Source: VBCK01 sp036270655 (GTDB taxonomy: Bacteria > Pseudomonadota > Gammaproteobacteria > Burkholderiales > Burkholderiaceae_F). From it: DNA of 64,000 nucleotides. Shown here in pieces: positions 26,405 through 34,449 of the stretch. The DNA is taken from assembly GCA_036270655.1 (NCBI GenBank), contig DATBCD010000037.1, positions 1-64,000 on the forward strand, written 5' to 3'. Both the position numbers and the translations under genes were made by a program. The stretch's first letter is position 1; the number at the start of each line of letters is the position of its first letter. The notes beneath the pieces are model-generated. The model worked only from the letters and a program-made list of their open reading frames with translations, ran no database searches and had not been told where the DNA came from.

Positions 26405-27328
26405 ATGAAAGTGCTGGTGGTCGGCGCCGGGGCGGTCGGCGCGTACTTCGGGGCGAGGCTGCTGGAAGCCGGGGTCGACACGACCTTTCTGGTGCGGCCC
26501 AAGCGCGAAGCCCAGTTGCGGCAGGGGCTGTCTGTTCGAAGCCCCAAAGGCGACATCCGGGTGGCGGCGCCGCCGACCGTCACTGCGGAACGGGTGCGCA
26601 CGGGATTCGGGCTGATCCTTCTGAGCTGCAAGGCCTACGACCTGGCCGGCGCGATCGAGTCCTTCGCGCCGGCGGTCGATTCGGACACGGCGATTTTGCC
26701 GCTGCTCAACGGCATGCGCCATCTGGACGTCCTGAAGGAGCGGTTCGGGGCGCAGCGCGTTCCCGGCGGGCAATGCGTGATCGCCGCGACGCTGGACGAA
26801 GACGGCAACGTCATTCATCTGAGCGACTTCCACCAGCTGTCGTTCGGCGAGCTGGCAGATCCACAGACCGCCCGCGCGCGCGCCATCGAGGAGCTGCTGT
26901 CAAGGGCGAAATTCGACTCGCGGCGCAGCGATGCGATCCTGCAGGAGATGTGGGAGAAGTGGGTGTTCATCGCCGCGATGGCCGGGTCGACCTGCCTGAT
27001 GCGCGGCGCGATCGGCGAGATCGTCCAATGCGCCGGGGCCGATTTCATGCGGCGGATGCTGGGCGAATGCGCTTCGATCGCGGCCTCGCATGGGTTCGCG
27101 CCGCGCCCGCAACAGCTTCAGCGCTCCGAGGCCGTATTGACGGACCCGCAGTCGGCGCTGACCGCCTCGATGCTGCGCGACCTGGAGCGTGGCGCAAGGA
27201 CCGAGGCCGATCACATCGTCGGTGATCTGCTCGCGCGCCGCCGCGCTGCGGCCGAGTTGTCGCTGCTGGATGTCGCCTATGCCCATCTGAAAATCTACGA
27301 GCTGCGACGGGGCGGCGGGAAGTCGTGA
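26405..27328 (+). CDS. Ketopantoate reductase family oxidoreductase (paralogue 1)
   Basis: A 307-residue member of the PanE/ApbA family. The NADPH site is VLVVGAGAVGAYFGARLLEAG and the likely catalytic Lys is in LLSCKAYDLAGA. The C-terminal helical domain has EMWEKWVFIAAMAGSTCLMRG. Here the second conserved block lacks the Asn of the classical KLxxN motif seen in true ketopantoate reductases (compare the paralogue at 61216, which keeps it). Therefore it may act on another 2-oxoacid. GGAGG precedes the ATG; the stop overlaps the next ATG (TGATG). Confidence 0.85.
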   Translation: MKVLVVGAGAVGAYFGARLLEAGVDTTFLVRPKREAQLRQGLSVRSPKGDIRVAAPPTVTAERVRTGFGLILLSCKAYDLAGAIESFAPAVDSDTAILPLLNGMRHLDVLKERFGAQRVPGGQCVIAATLDEDGNVIHLSDFHQLSFGELADPQTARARAIEELLSRAKFDSRRSDAILQEMWEKWVFIAAMAGSTCLMRGAIGEIVQCAGADFMRRMLGECASIAASHGFAPRPQQLQRSEAVLTDPQSALTASMLRDLERGARTEADHIVGDLLARRRAAAELSLLDVAYAHLKIYELRRGGGKS

Positions 27329-28125
27329 TGGCGGCGGCACCGCATTCAGCCAAGAAGATCTATCCGGGCCCGGGCGATGCGATCCGGATCGTCCCGCTGA
27401 TCGCTTCCGACGTGCTGCGGCCGGCGGACCAGGCGGTGGCGCCGGCGTCACCACCGCGGTTGACCTACCGCAACGGGCCACTGCTTGCCGCGGCGGAAGT
27501 GTTCACGATCTTCTGGGGTTCGGACTGGCAGGGGGCGGCGCTGAGCTCGGTTCCCGGGCAGATCAACGCGTTTTTCGACTTCATCCTGACCAGCCCGCTG
27601 ATCGATCAGTTGGCCGAATACAGCGTGCCCGGATGGACCATCGGTCACGGCAAACGCACCGGCAGCCTGACGATCACCGAACCGGCGTTGAAGCAGTCGC
27701 TGTCCGACACGGCGATTCAGCATATGCTGCAGGAGCTGGTCGCCAGCCACCCTGGGGTTCCGGCCCCGACGCCCAACACGCTGTATTTCATCTACGTGCC
27801 GCCCGGCGTGCGCGTCGTGCAGGGCGGGTCGGCCTCCTGCCAGGCGTTCTGCGGCTATCACAACGACATCTCGGGGCAGATTTTCTATGGGGTGCTGCCC
27901 TATCCGAGCTGCGCCGGCTGCACGGGCAGCCTTTCGACCTGGGACGCCCTGACCACGACCACGTCCCACGAGTTGTGCGAGGCGATCACCGACCCGATCC
28001 CGGGCCAGGGCTGGTATGACGATGCCAACGGCGAGATCGGCGACATCTGCGCCTGGAAGACCAGGAAGCTCGGCGCCTACACGGTCCAGCTGGAGTGGTC
28101 GAACAAATCGAACCAGTGCGCCTAG
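27328..28125 (+). CDS. EXORDIUM/PHI-1-like protein with HExxE metal-site motif
   Basis: A 265-residue protein I could not place in a well studied bacterial family. Its last third has TTTSHELCEAITDP (His near 214), then GWYDDANGEIGDICAW. The middle has SASCQAFCGYHN near residues 169-179. Plant EXORDIUM / phosphate-induced protein 1 members carry similar blocks: a C..CG.H stretch, HELxE followed by (T/N)(N/D)P, and W/GWY..EI.D.C. The order is the same here. The HELCE motif suggests a metal site. No signal peptide is seen. The ATG overlaps the previous stop, so it is the last gene of the operon. Assignment by motif only. Confidence 0.5.
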   Translation: MAAAPHSAKKIYPGPGDAIRIVPLIASDVLRPADQAVAPASPPRLTYRNGPLLAAAEVFTIFWGSDWQGAALSSVPGQINAFFDFILTSPLIDQLAEYSVPGWTIGHGKRTGSLTITEPALKQSLSDTAIQHMLQELVASHPGVPAPTPNTLYFIYVPPGVRVVQGGSASCQAFCGYHNDISGQIFYGVLPYPSCAGCTGSLSTWDALTTTTSHELCEAITDPIPGQGWYDDANGEIGDICAWKTRKLGAYTVQLEWSNKSNQCA

Positions 28126-28140
28126 GCGCGTCACAAGATC

Positions 28141-28320
28141 CTGCCCTCATCCTGTCCTTCTCCCGCAAGCGGGAGAAGGGACCTGCTGCTGTTGAGTTCC
28201 TGCCTCTAGCGCGAGCGAGGAGGGAACCTGCCGACTTCCTCCCTCACAGGCTGAGACAAGGTACTCATCGCTATCCCCTCTCCCGCGCGAGCGGGAAAGG
28301 GGCAGGGGTGAGGGTGCTGG
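28141..28320. repeat. Cluster of REP-type palindromic repeats
   Basis: Two clear hairpins of the common proteobacterial REP style. The first is CCTTCTCCCGC, loop AA, GCGGGAGAAGG (28156-28179). The second is CCCCTCTCCCGC, loop GCGA, GCGGGAAAGGGG (28275-28302, one mismatch), followed by CAGGGGTGAGGG. A weaker related element (CCTCTAGCGCGAGCGAGGAGG) lies between them. The first could end transcription of the upstream operon. The second runs into the start of the PAP2 gene. Confidence 0.75.
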
Positions 28321-28925
28321 CTTGGCTGTCGATCGTTGCTTTGCTGACGGCTGCGCCGCTGGCACGTGCCGGCGGCCCGCTCGGCATCGACCATCGGTGG
28401 ACCTACGACGACAGCGGCATCTGGCGGCGTAGCAATCAATTGATCCTGATGGATTCGCTGATCGCAGGCGAGGTCCTGTGCGGTCTGTGGGAAGGGGGCC
28501 AGACTCGTTTTGGCAATACCTGCTGGCGGGCGATCGACTCTTCGCTGATCGCCGGCGCTTCGTCGCAGGTGCTCAAGTACGTTTTTACGCGCGCGCGGCC
28601 GATCCAGGGCAACGACCCCAACGCCTGGTTCCAGGGCGGCTCGCACTACAGCTTTCCCAGCGGCGAGGTGGCGGCCGTCAGCTCGATCGTGACGCCATTT
28701 ATCTTCGCGTATCGCGACCAGCAACCGGGCGTCTGGGCGCTGGAAGCGCTACCGCTTTATGACGCCATCGCCCGGATGAAAGTCCAGGCGCACTGGCAGA
28801 CCGACGTTCTGGCCGGGTTTGCGATCGGAACCGCGGCGGGATACTACGCGCATTGGCGGGACAACCCGCTCGTGCTCAGCGTGATGCCGCACGCGATCGT
28901 CGTCGGGCTGCGGCACCGCTTCTGA
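28308..28925 (+). CDS. PAP2-family phosphatase, exported
   Basis: A 205-residue type 2 phosphatidic acid phosphatase with a signal peptide (LAWLSIVALLTAAPLARA). The three family motifs are KYVFTRARP near residue 89, SFPSGEVAAVSS near 115-126 (PSGE, where PSGH is classical), and RMKVQAHWQTDVLAG near 155-169. Likely substrates are lipid phosphates or periplasmic phosphomonoesters. The best start is GTG 28308, with AGGGGCAGG as ribosome site; both lie in the second REP repeat. A second GTG two codons later is possible. The frame is open further upstream through the repeats. Confidence 0.78.
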   Translation: MRVLAWLSIVALLTAAPLARAGGPLGIDHRWTYDDSGIWRRSNQLILMDSLIAGEVLCGLWEGGQTRFGNTCWRAIDSSLIAGASSQVLKYVFTRARPIQGNDPNAWFQGGSHYSFPSGEVAAVSSIVTPFIFAYRDQQPGVWALEALPLYDAIARMKVQAHWQTDVLAGFAIGTAAGYYAHWRDNPLVLSVMPHAIVVGLRHRF

Positions 28926-29059
28926 CACTGGCGGCGTTCCCGCGCGACACGAATTCCCTACATCCGACGGGGGTTCGGCGCTAACATTTGAAAGGTGGCC
29001 CGCCTGTCGACGGTCGGCTGGCCAACAGGTCGCATCTCGCAAGGCTACGCGGGGCACGC

Positions 29060-32000
29060 ATGGCGACGTGGGCTGGTTGGCGCCGACTGCGGGTGACGCT
29101 CCTGCGCATCGCGCTGTTGACCATCGCGTACGCCGGTGTGGGCGCCCTTGCGCTGCAACTGGCAATTGCGCCCGGCTATGCGGCACCGATATTTCCTCCG
29201 GCCGGCATCATGCTCGCGGCCGGGGTGATTTACGGCTACGGCGTGCTGCCTGCCGCATTCTTCGGCACGCTGCTGATGAGGCTGATCGCCATCGACGGCC
29301 TGTCCGGCGGGCATGCCGCTTTGCAATGGGTGTCGGTGGTCGTCGGCCTGGCCGCGACACTGGAGGCGGCCGCCGGCACGCGGCTGGCGAGGGGCTTGTG
29401 CGGGGTTTCGCCAGCGCTCGACACGCCGCCGACGATTTTGCGCTTCGTTTTGTTGTGCCCGCTCGTTGCGCTCGTGGGCGCCGGCGTTTCGATCCCGGCG
29501 CTGTTGCGGTGGGGCATCGTCGCGCCCGCAGATGCGCTTTTCGACGGGTGGAATTGGTGGATCGGCGACACGCTCGGGATGCTGGTCGCCGCTCCGATCG
29601 TGTTTGCGCTGTTCGGGTCGCCGCGTGAGGACTGGAAGGGGCGCAAATGGACGGTTGCGCTGCCTTTGTTCGCGATGACCGGCCTGGCCGCCGCAAGCGC
29701 CGGCCTGATCGTGCGTTGGGAGGATCAACGCATCGAGGCCCGGTTCGCCTCCGATGCGCAGAAACTCGTCAGCGCCTTTCGTAACGAGCTCAGGCTCGAT
29801 GTGCTCGCCGCTCAAGTCGCGGCCAACGGGCGGCCCAGGCTCGATGACGGATCCGGGTCGCCCGGATGGTTGAGCGAGGCGCCGACGATCGACTCGATCG
29901 GCCGGGTGACGGCTCGCGCCCAGGCCGGCGGCGCGGCGCTGACGATCGTCGAAGATGCCGCCAATCGCCGCGACAAGGACGAGCGCATCCTTGCGTTGCC
30001 CGCGGTGCGCGCGGCGCTCGATCGCGCCGTGTCGACCGGACAGATCGTCGCGAGCGAGCACTGGACGGCCGGGCGCGACGCCGACGAACGGACCGAGTTC
30101 CTGGTCTGGATTCCGGATTCGCAGGCCGCGCCCGGTCCGGACGTCGCTGAGAAAAGACTGGTTTACTCGGTGATCAACGTCGACCGGCTCGACCCGAGGC
30201 TGCTGGTCAACGACCGAAGCGGGTTGGCGGTTTGCTGGGTGGACCGAACCGCAGGGGGCGCCACGCGCCGCATCGCCGGCCCGCTCGACTGCGAGCGCCC
30301 GATCGAAGGCCACCCGCTGACCCGCGAATCTTCCATTCCGCTGTGGGGCCGGGACTGGTCGATTCGAGTCGTTGCAACGCCGACCTATGCCAGCGGGTTG
30401 CGCAGCTGGGGCACGTGGGCGTTTTCGGCGGTGGCCGTGCTTGCGATCGGTGCAACCGGCATCTTCCTTCTGTTGCTGACGGGCCGCACCCAGACGATCA
30501 GCCGCCTGGTCCTGTACCGCACCGCCGAGCTCGAGCGCGAGAAGGCCGCATTGCGAAGCAGCGAGCTGCTGCTGCGCAAGATCCTGGACCATGCAACGGT
30601 CGGAATCACGATTCACGGCCCGGACTGCCGATTCCTCCGGGTCAATCCGGGTTTCTGCAAGATCACCGGCTACGGCGCCGAAGCGCTCTATGAGATGAGA
30701 TGTACCGACCTGATCCACCCGGCCGATCGCAGGCCGGGCGACGATTGGCTGGCGCAGAGCGCGGCGCAGCAGGATGCGGCACCCGATGCCGGACGTGAAA
30801 TGCGTTACGTGCGCAAAGACGGCACCGTCGTCAACGTGCACGTGCGCATGGCGCTCGGGCACGACGAACCCGGCGAGCCGGCCTATGCGGTCGCGGTGAC
30901 CGAGGACATTACGGAGCGCGTCCGGTTGCGCGAGTCCGAGCGCGCCAGGCTGGTCGCGGAGGAGGCCACCCGCGCCAAGGACGACTTCCTGTCGAGGATG
31001 AGTCACGAACTGCGCACGCCCCTGAACGGGATTCTCGGCTTCGCGCAGGTCCTGCTCGGAAATCCCGCCGATCCTCTGAGCATGCAGCAGCGCGGACGCA
31101 TCGAGCATATCGAGACCGCGGGCTGGCATTTGCTGGCGATGATCGACGATCTGCTCGACCTGTCACGCATCGAGGCAGGCACGGTCCGGCTGTCGCTGGA
31201 GCCGATCGCGCTGGACCTGCTGGTGCAGGAAACGGTGTCGATGCTGTCGAGCGCGGCGGCCGAGCAAAACGTCACCGTTCACGTCGAGATCGATGCCGGC
31301 GGCAACCGGGTGCTGGCCGATGGCACGCGCCTGAAGCAGGTGCTCGCCAATCTTGTCAGCAACGCGATCAAATACAACTGGGACGGCGGCGCGGTCGCGA
31401 TCACCGCGCGCAGCGGCGATCGCGACGAGGTCGTCATCACGGTGTCGGATACGGGGCAGGGTATGTCGCCGCTGCAACTGTCCGAGCTGTTCCAGCCCTT
31501 TAACCGTCTGGGCCGCGATTCGGGCCCGATGCCGGGTACGGGGATCGGTCTGGTGGTGACCAGGAAGCTGATCGAGCTGATGCATGGACGCATCGATGTC
31601 GGCAGCGTCGAGGGGCGGGGCAGCACATTCGCGGTCACGCTTCCGGCGGCGCATTCGGACCCGGTCGTCAGGCCGGCGGGCGCCAGGCAGACCGATGACG
31701 CGGCGCAGTACGGAAGCAAACGGGTTGCTTACATCGAAGACAATCTGCTCAACGCGGAAGTCATGCGGGCCATCCTGTCGGCCCGGCCTCAGATCCGTCT
31801 GGAGATCTACACGCGCGCGGCCGATGGACTGGCGGCGATCCGCCGGCGGCCGTTCGATCTGCTGCTGCTGGATATGAGCCTGCCGGATGCGCGGGGCATC
31901 GAGGTTCTGCGGAGCCTGAAAGACGACCCGACCACGCAGGCGATGCCGGTGATCGTCGTATCGGCAGACACCGTGTCGGACCATCTGCGGGAAGCGTTGC

Positions 32001-32092
32001 GGGTCGGAGCGCTCTCCTACATCGCCAAGCCGATCGAGCGGGCGCTCGCACTGGAAAAAATCGACCGCGCGCTGGAACCGCAGGTCGCGTAG
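29060..32092 (+). CDS. MASE1-PAS hybrid sensor histidine kinase
   Basis: A 1010-residue membrane hybrid kinase. About eight membrane segments at the start match MASE1 (FPPAGIMLAAGVIYGYGVLPAAFFGTLL). A periplasmic region with CHASE-like features follows (residues about 225-445), then a membrane segment near 455-475. A PAS domain starts around 505 (LLLRKILDHATVGITIHGPDC). HisKA is FLSRMSHELRTPLNGILGFAQ (His near 649); the ATPase has LANLVSNAIKYN, DTGQGM and GTGIGLVVTRKLIELM. A receiver closes it, with Asp in LLLLDMSLPDARGIEVL. ATG 29060 is preferred over a TTG 24 codons earlier. The output partner may be the LuxR-type gene that converges on it. Confidence 0.86.
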   Translation: MATWAGWRRLRVTLLRIALLTIAYAGVGALALQLAIAPGYAAPIFPPAGIMLAAGVIYGYGVLPAAFFGTLLMRLIAIDGLSGGHAALQWVSVVVGLAATLEAAAGTRLARGLCGVSPALDTPPTILRFVLLCPLVALVGAGVSIPALLRWGIVAPADALFDGWNWWIGDTLGMLVAAPIVFALFGSPREDWKGRKWTVALPLFAMTGLAAASAGLIVRWEDQRIEARFASDAQKLVSAFRNELRLDVLAAQVAANGRPRLDDGSGSPGWLSEAPTIDSIGRVTARAQAGGAALTIVEDAANRRDKDERILALPAVRAALDRAVSTGQIVASEHWTAGRDADERTEFLVWIPDSQAAPGPDVAEKRLVYSVINVDRLDPRLLVNDRSGLAVCWVDRTAGGATRRIAGPLDCERPIEGHPLTRESSIPLWGRDWSIRVVATPTYASGLRSWGTWAFSAVAVLAIGATGIFLLLLTGRTQTISRLVLYRTAELEREKAALRSSELLLRKILDHATVGITIHGPDCRFLRVNPGFCKITGYGAEALYEMRCTDLIHPADRRPGDDWLAQSAAQQDAAPDAGREMRYVRKDGTVVNVHVRMALGHDEPGEPAYAVAVTEDITERVRLRESERARLVAEEATRAKDDFLSRMSHELRTPLNGILGFAQVLLGNPADPLSMQQRGRIEHIETAGWHLLAMIDDLLDLSRIEAGTVRLSLEPIALDLLVQETVSMLSSAAAEQNVTVHVEIDAGGNRVLADGTRLKQVLANLVSNAIKYNWDGGAVAITARSGDRDEVVITVSDTGQGMSPLQLSELFQPFNRLGRDSGPMPGTGIGLVVTRKLIELMHGRIDVGSVEGRGSTFAVTLPAAHSDPVVRPAGARQTDDAAQYGSKRVAYIEDNLLNAEVMRAILSARPQIRLEIYTRAADGLAAIRRRPFDLLLLDMSLPDARGIEVLRSLKDDPTTQAMPVIVVSADTVSDHLREALRVGALSYIAKPIERALALEKIDRALEPQVA

Positions 32093-32127
32093 CGCAGGCA
32101 ATCGGCCGGCGCTTTTTCAACCCTGCA

Positions 32128-32802
32128 CTAGATTTCAACCAGTCCGGAGCGCAGTGCCTTGGCCACCGCATGGGCGCGCGAGCTCGCCTCGAGCTTTGCG
32201 ATGATCTGTGCCACGTGGAATTTGGCCGTGTGCGCGGAGATGTGCAGGGCCTGGGCGATTTCCCGGTTGCCCAGACCGAGCGACATCTGCAGCAGCACTT
32301 CGCGCTCGCGCGGCGTCAGGGGCATGCCTTCCTCCGCGCCGGACGCTACGGAGGGCATGCCCTCCGTAGCGCGCAGCGCGAAGGAGGGCCGATCGGCCGT
32401 GATCCCGGTGCGCATGGCTTCGGCCGCCAGCTCCGCGGTGCTGGCTACCAGTCCGGCGGCGGCCGCGTGCGCAGCCGCGGCCACCGCTTCGATCGAAGCA
32501 TTGCGCGGAAGCAATGAATGCCCCGCGAGCAGCCAGCCGGCAAGCGGTCCTTCCCGCTCGGGCCACAGCAGAACCAGGGCGGGGCCCTGGTCGGCTACTG
32601 CGGCGAGCGGCTCAAAGTCGGCGTCCGTCGCCACATCGATGATCCCGACCTGGGCCCGCGCGAAGGCCTCGTCGACCGGGTACGGCGGGCCGTCGCGCGC
32701 GGCCACGATTTCGAAATCGCCGCGCTGCTGCAGACCGGTTCTCAGGCCGGCCAGCACCAGCGGCGAATTCGAAATCAAGGCCGCGCGAACCGGCGCCTGC
32801 AT
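32128..32802 (-). CDS. LuxR/NarL-type regulator with degenerate receiver
   Basis: A 224-residue regulator. The C-terminal helix-turn-helix is normal: LTPREREVLLQMSLGLGNREIAQALHISAHTAKFHVAQIIAKL (about residues 160-205). The N-terminal half folds like a receiver (VRAALISNSPLVLAGLRTGLQQRG) but lacks the paired acidic residues after strand 1 and the conserved Lys (LLPRNASI where LLKDAS is usual); only the central Asp in GIIDVATD is left. Phosphorylation may not be its switch. The linker carries sequence from a palindromic element (residues about 145-153). It starts 10 bases after the protease gene stop, so it is co-transcribed. Confidence 0.83.
   Translation of the reverse strand: MQAPVRAALISNSPLVLAGLRTGLQQRGDFEIVAARDGPPYPVDEAFARAQVGIIDVATDADFEPLAAVADQGPALVLLWPEREGPLAGWLLAGHSLLPRNASIEAVAAAAHAAAAGLVASTAELAAEAMRTGITADRPSFALRATEGMPSVASGAEEGMPLTPREREVLLQMSLGLGNREIAQALHISAHTAKFHVAQIIAKLEASSRAHAVAKALRSGLVEI
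32345..32370. repeat. 26-base perfect palindrome inside a coding region
   Basis: The sequence starts GCTACGGAGGGC and returns as its exact reverse complement, centred on ATGC-like GCATGC. A less perfect outer pair (GCCTTCCTCCGCGC left, GCGCGAAGGAGGGC right) surrounds it, so the element spans about 32326-32388. It is translated in the inter-domain linker of the LuxR-type regulator as RATEGMPSV and neighbours. Confidence 0.8.
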
Positions 32803-32812
32803 CAGAGCCCTG

Positions 32813-33751
32813 TCAGCAGGCGCGCGCCTGGGCCGGCCATTGGCCGACCATGACGTCGAGCTCGGCCGGCGCGCCGCCGCGGATCAGCGACACGTGCACG
32901 CTTTTTCCGATGTTGCCGGCCAACGCGTCGCGCAGCTCGGGCACGCTGCCGGCGCGATGCTGCGCCACCCCGAGCACAATATCGCCGACCAGCAGTCCGG
33001 CCTGCGTTGCCGGGCCACCGGGCAGCAGCGAGGTGATCAGCAGCCCCGAAGCGTCCGCGCTGCCCGACGGGGCGTCCGTGACCGAAACCGGCTGGACGCC
33101 GATTCCGAGGAACGCACGGGCCACATGACCTTTGGCCAGCAGCTCGTCGACGATTCGGCAGATCGTCGATTCGGGAACGACGACGCCGACGCTGCGCGAC
33201 AGGGCCGAAGTGGCCATTCCGAACACCTGCCCGGCGGCATCGGCCACCGGTGCGCCCGACAGGCCGTCGTGCAAGCCCGCATCCAGGCGGATCAGCCGAT
33301 CGAGCTGGCCGCCAAGCCAGGTCTGCCACGCGCCGGATGCGCGGTTGATCACCGATACGCGGGCGGTCACCTCGGCGCCCAGCGAGCGGCCCACCAGAAT
33401 CGCCAGCTGTCCGGGTCGAACGCCGGCCGAGCTCGATAAGTCGACGGCAGGCAGGCTGTCGTCCGGCAACCGGAAAACGGCCACGTCGGTAGGCGGATCG
33501 GTACCGACCAGCGTCAGGTCGGCCCCCGCCTGGCGCGCGGTGACGGCCGACACGGTCGCCGGCGCGCGCCCGAACACATGCGCCGCGGTCACCAGGATCG
33601 CGGGCCGCCACACCACGCCACAGCCCAGCGTGTGCCGGCTGCGCCCGCGCAGGGCTACCGTCGAAGAGGCGATCTTTTCGACCGTGGCCGCGATCGATTC
33701 GGAAAGCGCCTGCAGAGGCGTGATGCCTGCCTTGTCCAAAGCTTGTGTCAT
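32813..33751 (-). CDS. HtrA-like trypsin-fold protease with PDZ domain
   Basis: A 312-residue S1C-type protease. The triad is visible: His58 in AILVTAAHVFG, Asp89 in DPPTDVAVFRL and Ser165 in HDGLSGAPVADAAG. The PDZ domain covers about residues 215-305 (LLITSLLPGGPATQAGLLVGDIVLGV). There is no signal peptide or anchor segment, unlike DegP and DegS. The ATG at 33751 has GAAGGA upstream; an ATG eight codons earlier is an alternative. The 5-prime leader carries a hairpin (33773-33793). Followed by the LuxR-type gene on the same strand. The role may be regulated proteolysis in the cytoplasm, or the protein may be inactive in folding control; not known. Confidence 0.83.
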   Translation of the reverse strand: MTQALDKAGITPLQALSESIAATVEKIASSTVALRGRSRHTLGCGVVWRPAILVTAAHVFGRAPATVSAVTARQAGADLTLVGTDPPTDVAVFRLPDDSLPAVDLSSSAGVRPGQLAILVGRSLGAEVTARVSVINRASGAWQTWLGGQLDRLIRLDAGLHDGLSGAPVADAAGQVFGMATSALSRSVGVVVPESTICRIVDELLAKGHVARAFLGIGVQPVSVTDAPSGSADASGLLITSLLPGGPATQAGLLVGDIVLGVAQHRAGSVPELRDALAGNIGKSVHVSLIRGGAPAELDVMVGQWPAQARAC

Positions 33752-34062
33752 CGTTGACTGATCCTTCAGCATCATCCTGGCAGTCCCAGGATGTTCATCG
33801 CGCAGGGTTACCGGCCCGGTCGGTGGTTCGCAATCGAACCGTAATGCGTCATTTGCAGAATCAGGCAAGAAATCGACAGCATTCGACAACCGCGCCGGTG
33901 TTCCCGATCGCATACTGCGCGCCGTCGTCCAATCAGGTGATCGCTTCGATGCGAGATGCCAGTGCCAAACATAGCCAATCGCCATGCCCGGCGCATCCGC
34001 CGATCGGGCAGGGCGGGCTGCGTCACCCCGAACGCAGGACGGGTGCAGCCGTAGCGCCGTCG
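33752..34062. other. Intergenic stretch of 311 bases
   Basis: Between the HxlR gene stop (34063) and the protease start (33751), both minus strand. The only clear structure is a hairpin CATCCTGG, loop CAGTC, CCAGGATG at 33773-33793, with perfect 8-base arms, just ahead of the protease start codon. No T-run follows, so it is more likely a leader structure or operator than a terminator. No gene was recognised. Confidence 0.5.
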
Positions 34063-34449
34063 CTACAACGCCTGCTGGCGCGGCGGCGGCACGTAGTTTC
34101 TGCGCGCGTCGAGCACGCGCCGGTGATTCTGCCGGGCCCAGCGGACCAGCTCCCAGACCGGGTCCAGCAGCGACTTGCCGAGCGGGGTCAGTGCGTAATC
34201 GACGCGTGGCGGATTGGTGGGATACACGGTTCTGGACAACAATCCGTCCTGCTCGAGGCGGCGCAGCGTCTGCGCCAGCATCCGCTGCGAGATATCGTCG
34301 ATCCTGCTTTTCAGGGCGCTGAAGCGCAGCGTCCCGTTTTCGGCCAGCGTGCACAAAACCAGCATGCTCCAACGATCGCCGACGCGATCGAGCACGTCGC
34401 GGATCGGACAGGCGTCCCCGTCGCACAATTTGAGCTTGCGTGTGGCCAT
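34063..34449 (-). CDS. HxlR-family transcriptional regulator
   Basis: A 128-residue winged-helix regulator. The HxlR signature is clear: CPIRDVLDRVGDRWSMLVLCTLAENGTLRFSALK, then DDISQRMLAQTLRRLEQDGLLSRTVYPTNPPRVDYALTPLGKSLL. The Cys near the N-terminus (CDGDACPI) is the position that senses oxidants or aldehydes in several relatives. ATG 34449 is preferred to a TTG eight codons earlier. It is divergent from the RND pump 2 operon, which is its likely target; operator-like half-sites lie just upstream (34483-34507). Confidence 0.88.
   Translation of the reverse strand: MATRKLKLCDGDACPIRDVLDRVGDRWSMLVLCTLAENGTLRFSALKSRIDDISQRMLAQTLRRLEQDGLLSRTVYPTNPPRVDYALTPLGKSLLDPVWELVRWARQNHRRVLDARRNYVPPPRQQAL

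Noticed and set aside
33808..34026. Minus-strand 72-codon frame between HxlR and protease genes
   Set aside because: No ribosome site, biased composition and no similarity to anything I know.
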